DNA from: CAILZL01 sp035548495
Lineage (GTDB): Bacteria; Pseudomonadota; Gammaproteobacteria; Steroidobacterales; Steroidobacteraceae
Direction of reading: 5' to 3'
Assembly: GCA_035548495.1 (NCBI GenBank)
Contig: DASZSV010000064.1
Coordinates: 30,046 to 94,045, forward strand
DNA length: 64,000 bases
A program made the position numbers and the translations under genes. Every line of letters begins with the position of its first letter. Position 1 is the stretch's first letter. Below are positions 8,768 to 17,922 of the stretch, one piece after another. The notes under the pieces are model-generated. The model saw nothing but the letters and a program-made list of their open reading frames with translations, searched no databases and was not told the origin of the DNA.

Positions 8768-10290
8768 GGTCGCGGCGCTCTGCAGAAATGCTCGACATAG
8801 TCGGCGTGATTAGGCATTGCCGCAACCGCACGAGTAATGCCATCGCGTACAAAATTCATATGCGCGTCGAGTTCTTCATCGGTGAGCGCATCTACCAGTG
8901 GATCATAGCCGCGAGGGCGTAATCCCTGTCCCAGCATTACCGATAGCCAGCTCTGACCAGTAAACAGGTGATCCGCCGATATAAACATTCTGCCGCGCGA
9001 CTCAAACAGTTCTATGTTCTCGCGTACAGAGTCTGGAACAATCATCTCTGCGCAATATCGCCAAAATGAAGTGTCGGATCGCTGGGTGATCTTGTAGTGC
9101 AGGATGAGAAAATCCCGAATCCTCTCGTATTCGCTGATCGTGTGGCGATTGAATGCGTTTATATCCGCCTGATCGAAATTAAGATCTGGAAAGAGCGCCA
9201 AGAGCTTGAACACTGCGGTTTGGATAAGATGGATACTGGTCGACTCCAGTGGCTCAAGGAATCCCGCAGCGAGGCCGATTGCCACGCAATTTCCGATCCA
9301 AAATACTTTCCGACGGCCGGTACGGAACGGAATGCGTCGCGGCGAAGCCAGAGGCGCCCCGTCCAGGCAGGCGAGTAGCCGTCGCTCCGCTTCATCGTGA
9401 CCGATATGTGCACTTGAATATACATACCCATTCCCTATGCGATGCTGGAGAGGAATTCTCCAGCGCCAGCCTGCAGCGTCAGCGCTAGATCGTGTGTAAG
9501 GAAGTGGCGGTTCGACATGAGCCGACGGAACTGCGATGGCAGTATCGCAAGGCAACCAGCTGCGCCAATCCTCGAAGCCGCTGCCTAATGTCTGGCCGAT
9601 CAACATGGCACGCTGACCGGTGCAATCGATAAACAGATCGCCCTCGATTTTTCGACCGTCAGCAAGGGTGAGCGACTCTATGTGACCGTTTCCTGAATTC
9701 TGAAACACGTTCACGATCCTGCCTTCGACGCGCCGGACATCTTTTGCTTCACACAAACGCCTAAGGTATCTCGCATAGAGGCTGGCATCGAAGTGGAATG
9801 CATATTTGAGGGTCCCAGCAACGCTCGATTCGCCAGAAACCGGATGCTTGAACCGCCCTGCCTTCGCCGCTACGCAACAGATGTTGTAATCGTCGATTAA
9901 GCAACTCGCATCGGCATCTGCTCGCCGCTTCGCATATTTCATCCAGAGTTCATGGAAAAATATATTGTTCAGGTCCCTGCCGTACGGGGCGAATGGATGG
10001 ATGTATCTGCGGCCAATGTCTCCCCAGTCGACGAATTCGATCCCTAGCTTGAATGTTCCGCCGCTCTCGCAGACGAAGTCCCTCTGGTCGATACCAAAAG
10101 TCGAATTGAAGTAATGGAGCGTGGGAATTGTGGCCTCACCAACACCGACTGAGCCAATTTCCTCGGATTCCACAAGGGTGATGTCGAGGGGCTTGCGACT
10201 GAAAGCGTGACTGAGCGCAGTGGCTGTCATCCAGCCAGCGGTGCCACCGCCAGCAATCACAACTCGTCGGACAGCATTGCTCATCATCAA
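8764..10290 (-). CDS. Flavin-dependent tryptophan-halogenase-family protein 2
   Basis: The protein has 508 residues and the full family signature. GGGTAGWM (14-21) and GVGEATIP (49-56) bind FAD, Lys81 in GTFKLGIEF is the predicted catalytic lysine, GWRWRIPL is the WxWxIP motif, and EPLESTSIHL carries the glutamate. It is clearly a close paralogue of copy 1, sharing RIGNGYVYSS and the ERIRDFLILHYK stretch. Both ends are coupled by ATGA overlaps: its start overlaps the stop of copy 3 (10287-10290) and its stop overlaps the start of copy 1. It begins MMMS, and the first ATG is the one in the overlap. No signal peptide is seen, so it should act in the cytoplasm on an imported or endogenous substrate. 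The substrate is not predictable. Confidence 0.9.
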   Translation of the reverse strand: MMMSNAVRRVVIAGGGTAGWMTATALSHAFSRKPLDITLVESEEIGSVGVGEATIPTLHYFNSTFGIDQRDFVCESGGTFKLGIEFVDWGDIGRRYIHPFAPYGRDLNNIFFHELWMKYAKRRADADASCLIDDYNICCVAAKAGRFKHPVSGESSVAGTLKYAFHFDASLYARYLRRLCEAKDVRRVEGRIVNVFQNSGNGHIESLTLADGRKIEGDLFIDCTGQRAMLIGQTLGSGFEDWRSWLPCDTAIAVPSAHVEPPLPYTRSSADAAGWRWRIPLQHRIGNGYVYSSAHIGHDEAERRLLACLDGAPLASPRRIPFRTGRRKVFWIGNCVAIGLAAGFLEPLESTSIHLIQTAVFKLLALFPDLNFDQADINAFNRHTISEYERIRDFLILHYKITQRSDTSFWRYCAEMIVPDSVRENIELFESRGRMFISADHLFTGQSWLSVMLGQGLRPRGYDPLVDALTDEELDAHMNFVRDGITRAVAAMPNHADYVEHFCRAPRP

Positions 10291-11840
10291 CCCTCTGGCA
10301 CTTCAGTTTTTGCCACACGGGCTGCTCTTGCGCCAACGCAGATGCTCTCAACAAGGTGGCGATGAGGCGGCAACATTTGCGCGGCCATCGCACCTTGAGT
10401 CTGTACTCGGGAGAAGGACCTGCGCGCTTCTTCGAAAAAGCGAAAAGCGCTACGACGTGCAGAAAGATCCGTCCGAAACTCCATGCCATACAGCACTTGG
10501 CGCCAATTCTCCTCTATGAAGGTATCACAACTATAGTCAATATCGATAAATCCGGGCGGCCTGTAGCGCCACTGCGAGAGCTTTTCCATCAGAGATGCTG
10601 ACGCAGTTCGGGAATCGGTGTTCTCGATCCAGAACGAGCTATCCCGTCTGCCGCTCGTACAATAGTGCAGTTTGATGAAATCGATGATATTCCGGAAACG
10701 GCGGTTCATTTGTTCGTTGAACACACGCGCTACCGCATCGAATTGCCGATCCCAGGGAAACGCTGCTACGAGGTGTCTGATTGCGCTTTCCACAAGCCCA
10801 ATTCCAGTCGCTTCCAAGGGTTCAAGAAAACCTGCAGACAGCCCGACAGCAACACAATTCTTGTGCCATTGAACTTTACGGTAGCCAGTGTCGAATCGTA
10901 TCAATCGAGGTTCACCAGTCCAACCGCCAACGTAGTTTTCCAATACCGCCAGCGCCGCCGTATCCGAACAGTGTCCCGATGAGTAAACGTAACCCACGCC
11001 GCGCCTCCGGCGTAGCGCTATATCCCAGATCCAACCTGCGTCCTTAGCCGTTGCAATTGTGCATGACGGTAGTTGACTCATCGGCGACGAATGCGGGACA
11101 CCTATGGTTACAGCACGGTCGACGAAAAGTTGATCGCGGCAAGAAGTCCACGGGATACCCATTGCTTTGCCAATGATCTCCGCGCGAAAGCCGGTGCAGT
11201 CTATGAAAAGATCACCCCGCAGCATCCCGCTTCGTTCCGTTTCGAGGCTCTCGACGGAACCGTCAGCAGTAAGGTGAACAGTTCGGACCTTGTCCTCGAT
11301 CCGGGTGACAAAAGGTTCTGCAAAGCGTCGCAATACGCCCGCCATCGCAATGGCATCAAAGTGGAATGCGTAAGCAAGCTCTCCGCTGGGCGCCGCCCCC
11401 ACAGGCTTTGGCCCCAGAGCCGCATCAACGACCCGGCTCTGGACATTGCAGACCGCACTCCAAGGCTGGTCACCCGCCTCCCCCAACAGCCAATAGGGCA
11501 ATAGGTCCAGACCACCAGGGCGATCGGCCGGGTGGAATAAGTGATAGTACTTGTGACCTTCGCGAGTCCAATCGACAAAGCGAATACCCTGCTTAAAGGT
11601 CGCGTCGGCTTCGCGGAACAGAAGTTCCTCCTCTATTCCGATCAGGCTCAAGGTCTTTCTGATGCTGGGAAAGGTACCTTCTCCTACTCCGATTGGGTCG
11701 ATGTCGGGTGCCTCAATAATCGATATCTTGGCACCGTCGTACAGGTCTGCAGAGAGCATCCTCGCCAGGTAAGCGACCGTCAGCCATCCAGCAGTTCCAC
11801 CGCCAACCACAATGATTCTGAAAGGCTCTGCATCGCTCAT
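10287..11840 (-). CDS. Divergent flavin-dependent tryptophan-halogenase-family protein 3
   Basis: This 517-residue protein is the first of the tandem halogenase genes after the receptor. The nucleotide-binding GGGTAGWL (13-20) and Lys83 in ATFKQGIRF are kept, and EPLEATGIGL carries the conserved glutamate. Two signature motifs differ from its neighbours: GVGEATIP reads GVGEGTFP, and WxWxIP reads GWIWDIAL, so the proline is an alanine. It therefore belongs to a separate subgroup, perhaps with a different substrate pocket. It starts 80 bases downstream of the receptor stop, after a GC-rich hairpin, and its stop overlaps the next gene. All three halogenases probably lie on one message whose level is set by read-through of that hairpin. 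Confidence 0.87.
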   Translation of the reverse strand: MSDAEPFRIIVVGGGTAGWLTVAYLARMLSADLYDGAKISIIEAPDIDPIGVGEGTFPSIRKTLSLIGIEEELLFREADATFKQGIRFVDWTREGHKYYHLFHPADRPGGLDLLPYWLLGEAGDQPWSAVCNVQSRVVDAALGPKPVGAAPSGELAYAFHFDAIAMAGVLRRFAEPFVTRIEDKVRTVHLTADGSVESLETERSGMLRGDLFIDCTGFRAEIIGKAMGIPWTSCRDQLFVDRAVTIGVPHSSPMSQLPSCTIATAKDAGWIWDIALRRRRGVGYVYSSGHCSDTAALAVLENYVGGWTGEPRLIRFDTGYRKVQWHKNCVAVGLSAGFLEPLEATGIGLVESAIRHLVAAFPWDRQFDAVARVFNEQMNRRFRNIIDFIKLHYCTSGRRDSSFWIENTDSRTASASLMEKLSQWRYRPPGFIDIDYSCDTFIEENWRQVLYGMEFRTDLSARRSAFRFFEEARRSFSRVQTQGAMAAQMLPPHRHLVESICVGARAARVAKTEVPEG

Positions 11841-11883
11841 CGGAAATTCACTTCGCCTCCATCCAATACCGGCAAAATTAATC

Positions 11884-11906
11884 CTTCCGGCGCCGGGCGC
11901 CGGAAG
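11884..11906 (-). terminator. GC-rich hairpin between receptor and halogenase genes, possible attenuating terminator
   Basis: A nearly uninterrupted inverted repeat, CTTCCGGCGCC facing GGCGCCGGAAG, begins 15 bases after the receptor stop. In the direction of transcription it is followed by GATTAATTTTG, a weak T-rich tail. It could act as a partial terminator or as an RNA stabiliser that lowers halogenase expression relative to the receptor. The hairpin is seen directly; its effect is inferred. Confidence 0.55.
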
Positions 11907-11920
11907 ATTCTTCCTTGGAA

Positions 11921-14900
11921 TTAGAATGCGAAGTTCACTCCAACTTCTACGCGCCGATCTGACTCGTAGAAGTTGCGGTTATAGAACTTTCCGGGAAGGA
12001 TTTCCATGTCGCTAATGGCCTTCACGTTGGTAAGGTTGTTGGCCTGCAGGTTCAATTTCAAATGGTCGTTGATTTTGTAGTTCATACCAAAATCAAGTTG
12101 CCCATAGGCGTGGCCATAAAGTGGCAGGGCATAGTGGATGGTGCTGCAGGAACCTTGTACAGTTGCCGAACAGTACTGATACGTGCTGGTCGTCGTTCCG
12201 GTGCCGTTAGCATTGGTGTTCATCAACCAGCGACTGCGCCAGTTGTAGGCAAGACCTGCATAGAACTTATCTTTTTGGTACATCAACTGCAGGTTAGCGC
12301 CGTGCTTTGACAGCCCCACAATAGGCAAGTCCTTGTACTGATTGCCACTCATATCATAGGAAAGAGCTGCTGGATTGTGACTGTCGATGTAAGTGTAGTT
12401 GGCATCCACGCCGAATCCGCTTAACCAGCCCGGCAGGCTATCGAAGAAGTAGTGCCCACCGAATTCAAAACCTGAAATGCGCGACATGCTGTCAGCGTTC
12501 TTTGCCTGGATGGTCTCCAGCGTGGTCGCTCCGCTTACTACCGTTCCGTTCTCCTCAGTGAAAGTGTAGGGAACTGGAACAAAGGTGCTTCCAAAAATGA
12601 TCAGATCCGAAAGATCTTTATGGAACAATGCAAAGTGTGCACTATGCGCTGAATCAGGATACCACTCAAATGACAAGTCGTAGTTTCTGGAAAGAGTTGG
12701 CCTCAGCCTCGTATTACCGATTGATGCGGTGATTCCGTTGAAGATTGGCGGCAGGGTGACAGGACCATTCGGTCCAGTGTAGTTGTTGGTATTCGGGATC
12801 GTTGCAACGGACCCATTACCTGATACGGCAATGTCGCCGTACGAGGGTCTCGATACAGTCATGTTGGCGGCGAAACGGACGTAGAATTTATCCGTTGGCT
12901 TGAACGTGATGTTAAATGCAGGCAGCCAGCGACCATCGACGCTCTTGTCCGCAACGGGTGCAGCAGTACCTGTAAGTTGGACGCGGCGTGGTGTACTCGT
13001 GCCAGTGGGATCATCCGCAAAGTCAGCATTGGCATCAGCCTGGCTCATGTAGAAGCCGCCGGCGCCGAAGAGGAAATTGCCGCTGGACGCAGTGCGGGTA
13101 CGCACGTAGCGGACACCGAAGTTGCCGTCGAACCGATGGGCATCGCTGCCAAACTTGGTCTGCAGATAGAATGATTGGGTCTTCACCGAGGTGGTCGTGT
13201 TGGCGAACGCATCATCGTGGTGAATTACGTCGCTGGGACTGGCCACCGGAGTGCCATCGTAATTCGTCATACTTTTATAGTAGCCATACGTATTCATTAC
13301 GTATTCCCAATCCTGCGACTTAATCAGGCTGGCCGAAGGCACATAGAACGTGTTTGGGACGGGAACCTTTCCGTGGAAGAAATGGTTGAACGCATAGTAC
13401 TCATTGTCTGTTGCCGGACCGTCGGCCAGATACTTCTGATCTGAACCATCCCATCCATTTCCGAGTGGCGTCCAATAGGTGCCTTGGTGATTATCATGCT
13501 CGACACGATTCGCCAAACGGACACCGGCGCTGGCTTTCTTGAAGAATCCGTCGCCGATCTTGAATTCGATGTCGAGATTACCCGCTCCCATCGTTCCACG
13601 ATTGTGCGACGGGCGCCAAGCGAGATAGCTATAGCCGTAGTTTGCGGAGTTGGCGAGTAGAGCTGCAGAATTAGCGTCGAATCGAAAGCTTGGAACTCCA
13701 GAGCTACTCAGGTCAGCGCTATAGCCCTCAACAGGAACGAAAGTTCCAACAGACATACCGGTGGAGTCTGCCACCGAATTGACGTACTGATATGCACCGC
13801 GAAGACTGACCCTATCGCTGGCCGCCCATGTGAATCCCTGGCTAAAATCTCTTGTCGTGTTATCCGTGGTACTGAATCCGCGGCCGCTACCGGCATAAGC
13901 TAGGGACGCTTGACAGACTGGGGGAGACGCACCCCAATTGAGTGTCTGCGCCTGTGTACCGTAGGGCGTATTACAATCAACCTGCTGATCGGCGGGGATC
14001 CAGCTTTGCCCGACAGTGGAACCAGCGTTACCGTCATTAATGGATCCTATGCTCATATGATCGGCACTGATGAGCACGCCGTTGCTGTCGAACTTCGCAT
14101 TCCCGGAGGTAGGCATCAACCGATCACTGGCAACCCATGCACTGGCGCCGTCGTTCTTGCTCCTATAATTTGAGCTGAACGCAGTCTGGAAAATCGTGAG
14201 ATTTTCCGTTGGTTGCCATTGGAATGCCTCGTAGTAACCTCTACGCTCGCGCTGAAAATGGTCATCACCCCAACCGAACCCGCCGGGGATGTATACATCT
14301 TGACCATTATATATGCGCTTAAAATAAGGCTCGACGCTCAGATGCGAGTCCTGCGACGTCAACCGCGAGTAGGCGACATCGGCAAGAATCCCCATTTCAC
14401 CGATGGGCGTATCCCAACGGGTCGTGAACAACGTGGATATCGACGGGTCGGCTTTGCGAGTAAGGTCACCGTAATTTTCACTAACGGTTCCCTGGATCGC
14501 GGTTTTGTTATAGTCGAACGGCATCTTTGTACGCAGATCGATGGCGCCGCCCGTACCGCCTTCGATCATGTCAGCACGGGTAGCCTTGTACACATCCACT
14601 GCGGCCATCAGTTCGGGCGTAACTTCGCCCCAGCTTAGCGGCGATCCTCCGTTCGCACTAAATATCTCACGTCCATTCATCATGCTGCTCGGATTCGACA
14701 GACCACGAACCTGAATGCCGGAACCTTCGACCGAGAAAGAATCACCCACAGCATTGAATCGACTCATCGTAATACCAGGGATGCGTGCAAGCACTTCCGT
14801 AATAGAGTTGTCCGGAAGTTTTCCAGCCTGATCCGCAACGACGGAATCAATAATCGTGTCGGACTGCTTTTTACGTTCCGTTGCGCTTTCAACAGCAGCG

Positions 14901-15115
14901 CGGTGACCAACGACAACAATCTCTTCAAGATCATCGTTCGAAGCAGCTTTCTTTGCATCAGCAGCTACCGCAGATGAAAATCCAAAAGCACTGCCGCCAA
15001 CAGCAACTGCGACATTTGCGTATAGCAATCCACGCATCGCTTTTGACAAGGTGCTGCTAAAATTGCGATTTGCACAAGTCGATTCGGCACCAGCCGACAG
15101 AGTCTTTACTTTCAC
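11921..15115 (-). CDS. TonB-dependent outer-membrane receptor (halogenase-linked)
   Basis: This 1064-residue outer-membrane receptor has a long N-terminal export signal ending near FSSAVAADA. A TonB-box-like segment DDLEEIVVVGHRA follows at about 61-73. The plug domain has DSVVADQAGKLPDNSITEVL, the IQVRGL motif and GGTGGAIDLRT. The beta-barrel ends in VEVGVNFAF, with the terminal phenylalanine needed for BAM assembly. It belongs to the group with the VADQAGKLPD/IQVRG plug signature common for oligosaccharide uptake in Caulobacter, Xanthomonas and relatives. The start is GTG 15115, with GGGG upstream at good spacing; no ATG fits better. It is the first gene before the three halogenases and lies next to a LytTR system. 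The ligand is unknown. It could import a glycan or an aromatic compound processed by the halogenases. Confidence 0.92.
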   Translation of the reverse strand: MKVKTLSAGAESTCANRNFSSTLSKAMRGLLYANVAVAVGGSAFGFSSAVAADAKKAASNDDLEEIVVVGHRAAVESATERKKQSDTIIDSVVADQAGKLPDNSITEVLARIPGITMSRFNAVGDSFSVEGSGIQVRGLSNPSSMMNGREIFSANGGSPLSWGEVTPELMAAVDVYKATRADMIEGGTGGAIDLRTKMPFDYNKTAIQGTVSENYGDLTRKADPSISTLFTTRWDTPIGEMGILADVAYSRLTSQDSHLSVEPYFKRIYNGQDVYIPGGFGWGDDHFQRERRGYYEAFQWQPTENLTIFQTAFSSNYRSKNDGASAWVASDRLMPTSGNAKFDSNGVLISADHMSIGSINDGNAGSTVGQSWIPADQQVDCNTPYGTQAQTLNWGASPPVCQASLAYAGSGRGFSTTDNTTRDFSQGFTWAASDRVSLRGAYQYVNSVADSTGMSVGTFVPVEGYSADLSSSGVPSFRFDANSAALLANSANYGYSYLAWRPSHNRGTMGAGNLDIEFKIGDGFFKKASAGVRLANRVEHDNHQGTYWTPLGNGWDGSDQKYLADGPATDNEYYAFNHFFHGKVPVPNTFYVPSASLIKSQDWEYVMNTYGYYKSMTNYDGTPVASPSDVIHHDDAFANTTTSVKTQSFYLQTKFGSDAHRFDGNFGVRYVRTRTASSGNFLFGAGGFYMSQADANADFADDPTGTSTPRRVQLTGTAAPVADKSVDGRWLPAFNITFKPTDKFYVRFAANMTVSRPSYGDIAVSGNGSVATIPNTNNYTGPNGPVTLPPIFNGITASIGNTRLRPTLSRNYDLSFEWYPDSAHSAHFALFHKDLSDLIIFGSTFVPVPYTFTEENGTVVSGATTLETIQAKNADSMSRISGFEFGGHYFFDSLPGWLSGFGVDANYTYIDSHNPAALSYDMSGNQYKDLPIVGLSKHGANLQLMYQKDKFYAGLAYNWRSRWLMNTNANGTGTTTSTYQYCSATVQGSCSTIHYALPLYGHAYGQLDFGMNYKINDHLKLNLQANNLTNVKAISDMEILPGKFYNRNFYESDRRVEVGVNFAF

Positions 15116-15636
15116 GTTATGATCCCCAAAAAATGCTCTTCGCGTGGAAGATATTTACATATAAAAATTTACTGCCACCGGTACTCGCCTCGGCCAAGTA
15201 CGGGAATCGGGCTGCTGCCAGGCTGCCCGAACGCGGCTCATTGTCCGGCAACTTTTTGCGTGGCCTCGAACAATGTCGTAAGCGGGACAAATGTCACGGG
15301 AACTGGCTATTGATGTGTGCCAAGTGGAAGATTCAGAGGTGCATGAATACTGGTCTGCGCTGCACGACCGGATACTGGTAAAAAAGATATTTATCGTATT
15401 TATATTATTTTTAATATCGCCACTATTGAATTTGGAATCGCAGCAGGCAAGCGCTGACCAGCCGGAGTTTATTAAACCTCTCAAAATGCGGATCAAGTTC
15501 GATCAAAGCCCGGACTGGAGCTTGATACTCCGCAAGTCATCCTGTTCACTTCGGCGCTGAGCCATGTGCAGTTTCTTGATCACGTCACGTCAGCAAATGG
15601 CGCATGGGAACATGGCGCACTGATACGTTCGTGCTT
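15116..15636. other. AT-rich intergenic region upstream of the receptor, no supported gene
   Basis: These 521 bases separate the response-regulator gene from the receptor; both genes are on the minus strand. The block 15380-15425 is very AT-rich and would suit promoter and regulator binding for the receptor. A short plus-strand frame here (15291-15560) contains a hydrophobic stretch but has no convincing ribosome-binding site or family, so it is not called. No clear sigma-70 promoter could be fixed. Confidence 0.4.
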
Positions 15637-16431
15637 TTATAGAGACTGTCCAAGCCTTTTTTCCAGTAACGCGCGGAATCGTCTTGAAATGTGCAGATGT
15701 GTCCCGTCAATCAGGGTGACTTCGAACTCGCTGTGCGGAATTGATTCAAGCTCCTTAATCCGTTCTATATTCACGATCACCGATCGATGAATGCGTACAA
15801 AAAGCATTGGGTCCAGTCTTGTTGTCATTTCCCGCAATGAAGCACGGTAGAGAAATTCTTTTCCCTTTACGTGCAAAGTAACATACACATCATTGGCCTC
15901 TATCCAGTCTATTTCATTCGCCATCAGAAATCGCGTGATGCCGCCTGACTTTACGACCAAACGATCCCAGAGTGCCGCACCACGAGCCCGGCTGGACAAT
16001 GCTGCTGTCACGTTGGGCCCTACCTTCGATATCTCCCTGTTACGCAATCGCTCCTTTGCACGTGTCATCGCCTGCAAAAAACGCGCGTCGCCAAATGGCT
16101 TGACGAGATAATCAGCAGCATCCGTTTCAAACGCGCGCACCGCGTAGGTATCGTAGCCCGTGACGAATACGATGTGAGGCATGGGCCTGTTCGCCAGGGC
16201 TTGTATCACGCCAAAACCATCAAGCTGCGGCATGCGAACATCCAGAAAAAGCAAATCGGGCTGTTCTTCTTGAATTAAATCCACGGCAGTCATTCCATTG
16301 TCCGCCTCCAGGATTTCCGCCACCCACGGATCCTGACGCAGCAGTTGCGCAATTCTTTGTCGCGCAGGCGCCTCATCATCGACGACAAGAACGCGAACAC
16401 GCATGGCGTCTGTCTCACTCACGGGATTCAT
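15637..16431 (-). CDS. LytTR-family response regulator
   Basis: The protein has 264 residues. The receiver domain (about 12-130) shows VVDDEAPARQRI and LLFLDVRMP, with Asp64 as the phosphorylation site, and the conserved lysine in YLVKPF. The C-terminal part (about 155-260) is a LytTR DNA-binding domain, recognised by IDWIEANDVYVTLHV, FVRIHRSVIVN and a SRRFRALLEKRL end. Such regulators bind short direct repeats in promoters. The start ATG overlaps the kinase stop (ATGA at 16428-16431), and GAGGAG precedes it at good spacing, so the two genes are co-translated. The halogenase-linked receptor lies directly downstream in the same direction and is the obvious candidate target. Confidence 0.92.
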   Translation of the reverse strand: MNPVSETDAMRVRVLVVDDEAPARQRIAQLLRQDPWVAEILEADNGMTAVDLIQEEQPDLLFLDVRMPQLDGFGVIQALANRPMPHIVFVTGYDTYAVRAFETDAADYLVKPFGDARFLQAMTRAKERLRNREISKVGPNVTAALSSRARGAALWDRLVVKSGGITRFLMANEIDWIEANDVYVTLHVKGKEFLYRASLREMTTRLDPMLFVRIHRSVIVNIERIKELESIPHSEFEVTLIDGTHLHISRRFRALLEKRLGQSL

Positions 16432-17615
16432 CCTGCTCCTCGATCCGGAATCAAGACCTGCACCACTGTTCCTCCGTACCGGCGTGGACTGACAGTCAGC
16501 CGCACCTTTTCGTCATGATAAATCGCCGCAAGCCGCTCGCGCGTGATCGTCAGTCCCTGACCGCTGGTTGTTTCATGCAACGGCCAGTCGGGCGGCAGAC
16601 CCGCGCCGTTGTCTGCGACCCTGATGCGTACATAGCCATCGATCCGTCTCGCCGAAATCGTGATGATTCCTTTTGACAAGGACGGTTCGAGTCCGTGACG
16701 CACAGCATTTTCCGCCAACGGTTGCAGGAGAAACGATGGCACCATCGCATATCTGGCGTTCTGCGCGATTTTAATTCTGACATTCAAACGTTCTCCAAAA
16801 CGTACCTTCTGGATGGCGAGATAGTGATCCAGTACCGCCAACTCCTCCACCAGGGGTATGAGCTGTTTGTCCTTGTATTCGTGCGACAACCGTAAAAGGG
16901 TGCCAATGTTCTCGATTAACTGACGAGCACGACTCGGATTGGCGTCCACTTCTGATGAAATGGCATTCAACGCGTTCGCCACAAAATGCGGTTCAAGCTG
17001 CATTCGCAAATTATGCAGATGTGCCTCAAGAAATCGCTTCTCCACTTGCAGTAAACGTAATTGGCTCGTCTGGTATCTGCTGTAGTAGCGATAGGCAATG
17101 ATTGCGCCAGAGACTGTAAAATAGGTAATCACCCCGCCCATAAAGTAATAATAGGTATTTCCTGGCAATCGAAACGGACTCCAGGTGATGTCCTGGAATG
17201 GATATTCAATGGCGGCCTCAAGCGCCACATGGATCGCAACAACCGGAACACTGATCGCCAGGTGCGCGATGATGCGAAGCGGAAGCTGTCTGTCGGAAAA
17301 AGGCAAGCGACGATCGACAGCAAGTACGAACGGAACCAATAACGCCCATAACCAGACATCAACCAGGTGCGTCGTGGCGCTGGCCCAATTGCCGGTGTGA
17401 AGAAAGTCCATCGTACCCAGAACAATTCCGAAGCAGGTTGCCCAGAACGCAACGACCAGAATTTGCGACATTAAATGCGTGCCTTGCGGATACTCGCCAG
17501 GATCATTATTGAAATGACTGTCGCGCACCGCGGGCTTATGACTGGAGACCTTGATACCGGTAGCGCCTTTGTCCAAGTACGAGACAATCTCTTCGGCTGT
17601 CGAAATTTCTGGCAT
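16428..17615 (-). CDS. LytS/YehU-type sensor histidine kinase
   Basis: The protein has 395 residues. Four hydrophobic segments are visible (about 52-70, 84-100, 113-133 and 155-176), making an integral inner-membrane sensor. The His_kinase domain contains LRMQLEPHFVANALNAI, with His210 as the phosphoacceptor. The ATPase domain has PLAENAVRHGLE, DNGAGLP and GQGLTITRERL. It pairs with the overlapping LytTR regulator. The short cytosolic N-terminus of about 48 residues has no recognised domain. The signal sensed is unknown. Shorter starts exist (for example ATG in THLMSQ, residue 49), and the true start is uncertain. Confidence 0.9.
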   Translation of the reverse strand: MPEISTAEEIVSYLDKGATGIKVSSHKPAVRDSHFNNDPGEYPQGTHLMSQILVVAFWATCFGIVLGTMDFLHTGNWASATTHLVDVWLWALLVPFVLAVDRRLPFSDRQLPLRIIAHLAISVPVVAIHVALEAAIEYPFQDITWSPFRLPGNTYYYFMGGVITYFTVSGAIIAYRYYSRYQTSQLRLLQVEKRFLEAHLHNLRMQLEPHFVANALNAISSEVDANPSRARQLIENIGTLLRLSHEYKDKQLIPLVEELAVLDHYLAIQKVRFGERLNVRIKIAQNARYAMVPSFLLQPLAENAVRHGLEPSLSKGIITISARRIDGYVRIRVADNGAGLPPDWPLHETTSGQGLTITRERLAAIYHDEKVRLTVSPRRYGGTVVQVLIPDRGAG

Positions 17616-17922
17616 GTTTACTCAAGTCGTCAGGTGGACAATCAAATCCGGAAGGTCGATTGATCAAGGCGCCCGGTCTGTTTCATTTTCACGCAACATT
17701 TAATGTGCATGCAATAGGGCGAATCGGCAGTTTCGATAATGCGCTTCAATATGTCCGGACGTTAACAGAATTCAGCGCCATCTCCACCCCGCCCTTTGGC
17801 ATCTGTTTCATTCAGAATTCCTCATGAACTCCATTCAGAAGCGCTTCGCCGCAATATTTCTACCGCTTGCAACATTGTTGAGAGTTGACACAGCTACTTG
17901 CTGGACAATGACCAGCGTTCAG

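Noticed and set aside
15347..15379. Direct repeat ATACTGGT twice, considered as a LytTR-binding site
   Set aside because: An 8-base repeat within 520 bases is expected by chance, and the spacing is not that usual for LytTR sites.
15291..15560. Plus-strand frame with a hydrophobic, signal-peptide-like stretch
   Set aside because: The stretch lies in the AT-rich promoter region, the start has no good ribosome-binding site and the remainder matches no family. The hydrophobicity follows from AT-rich codons.
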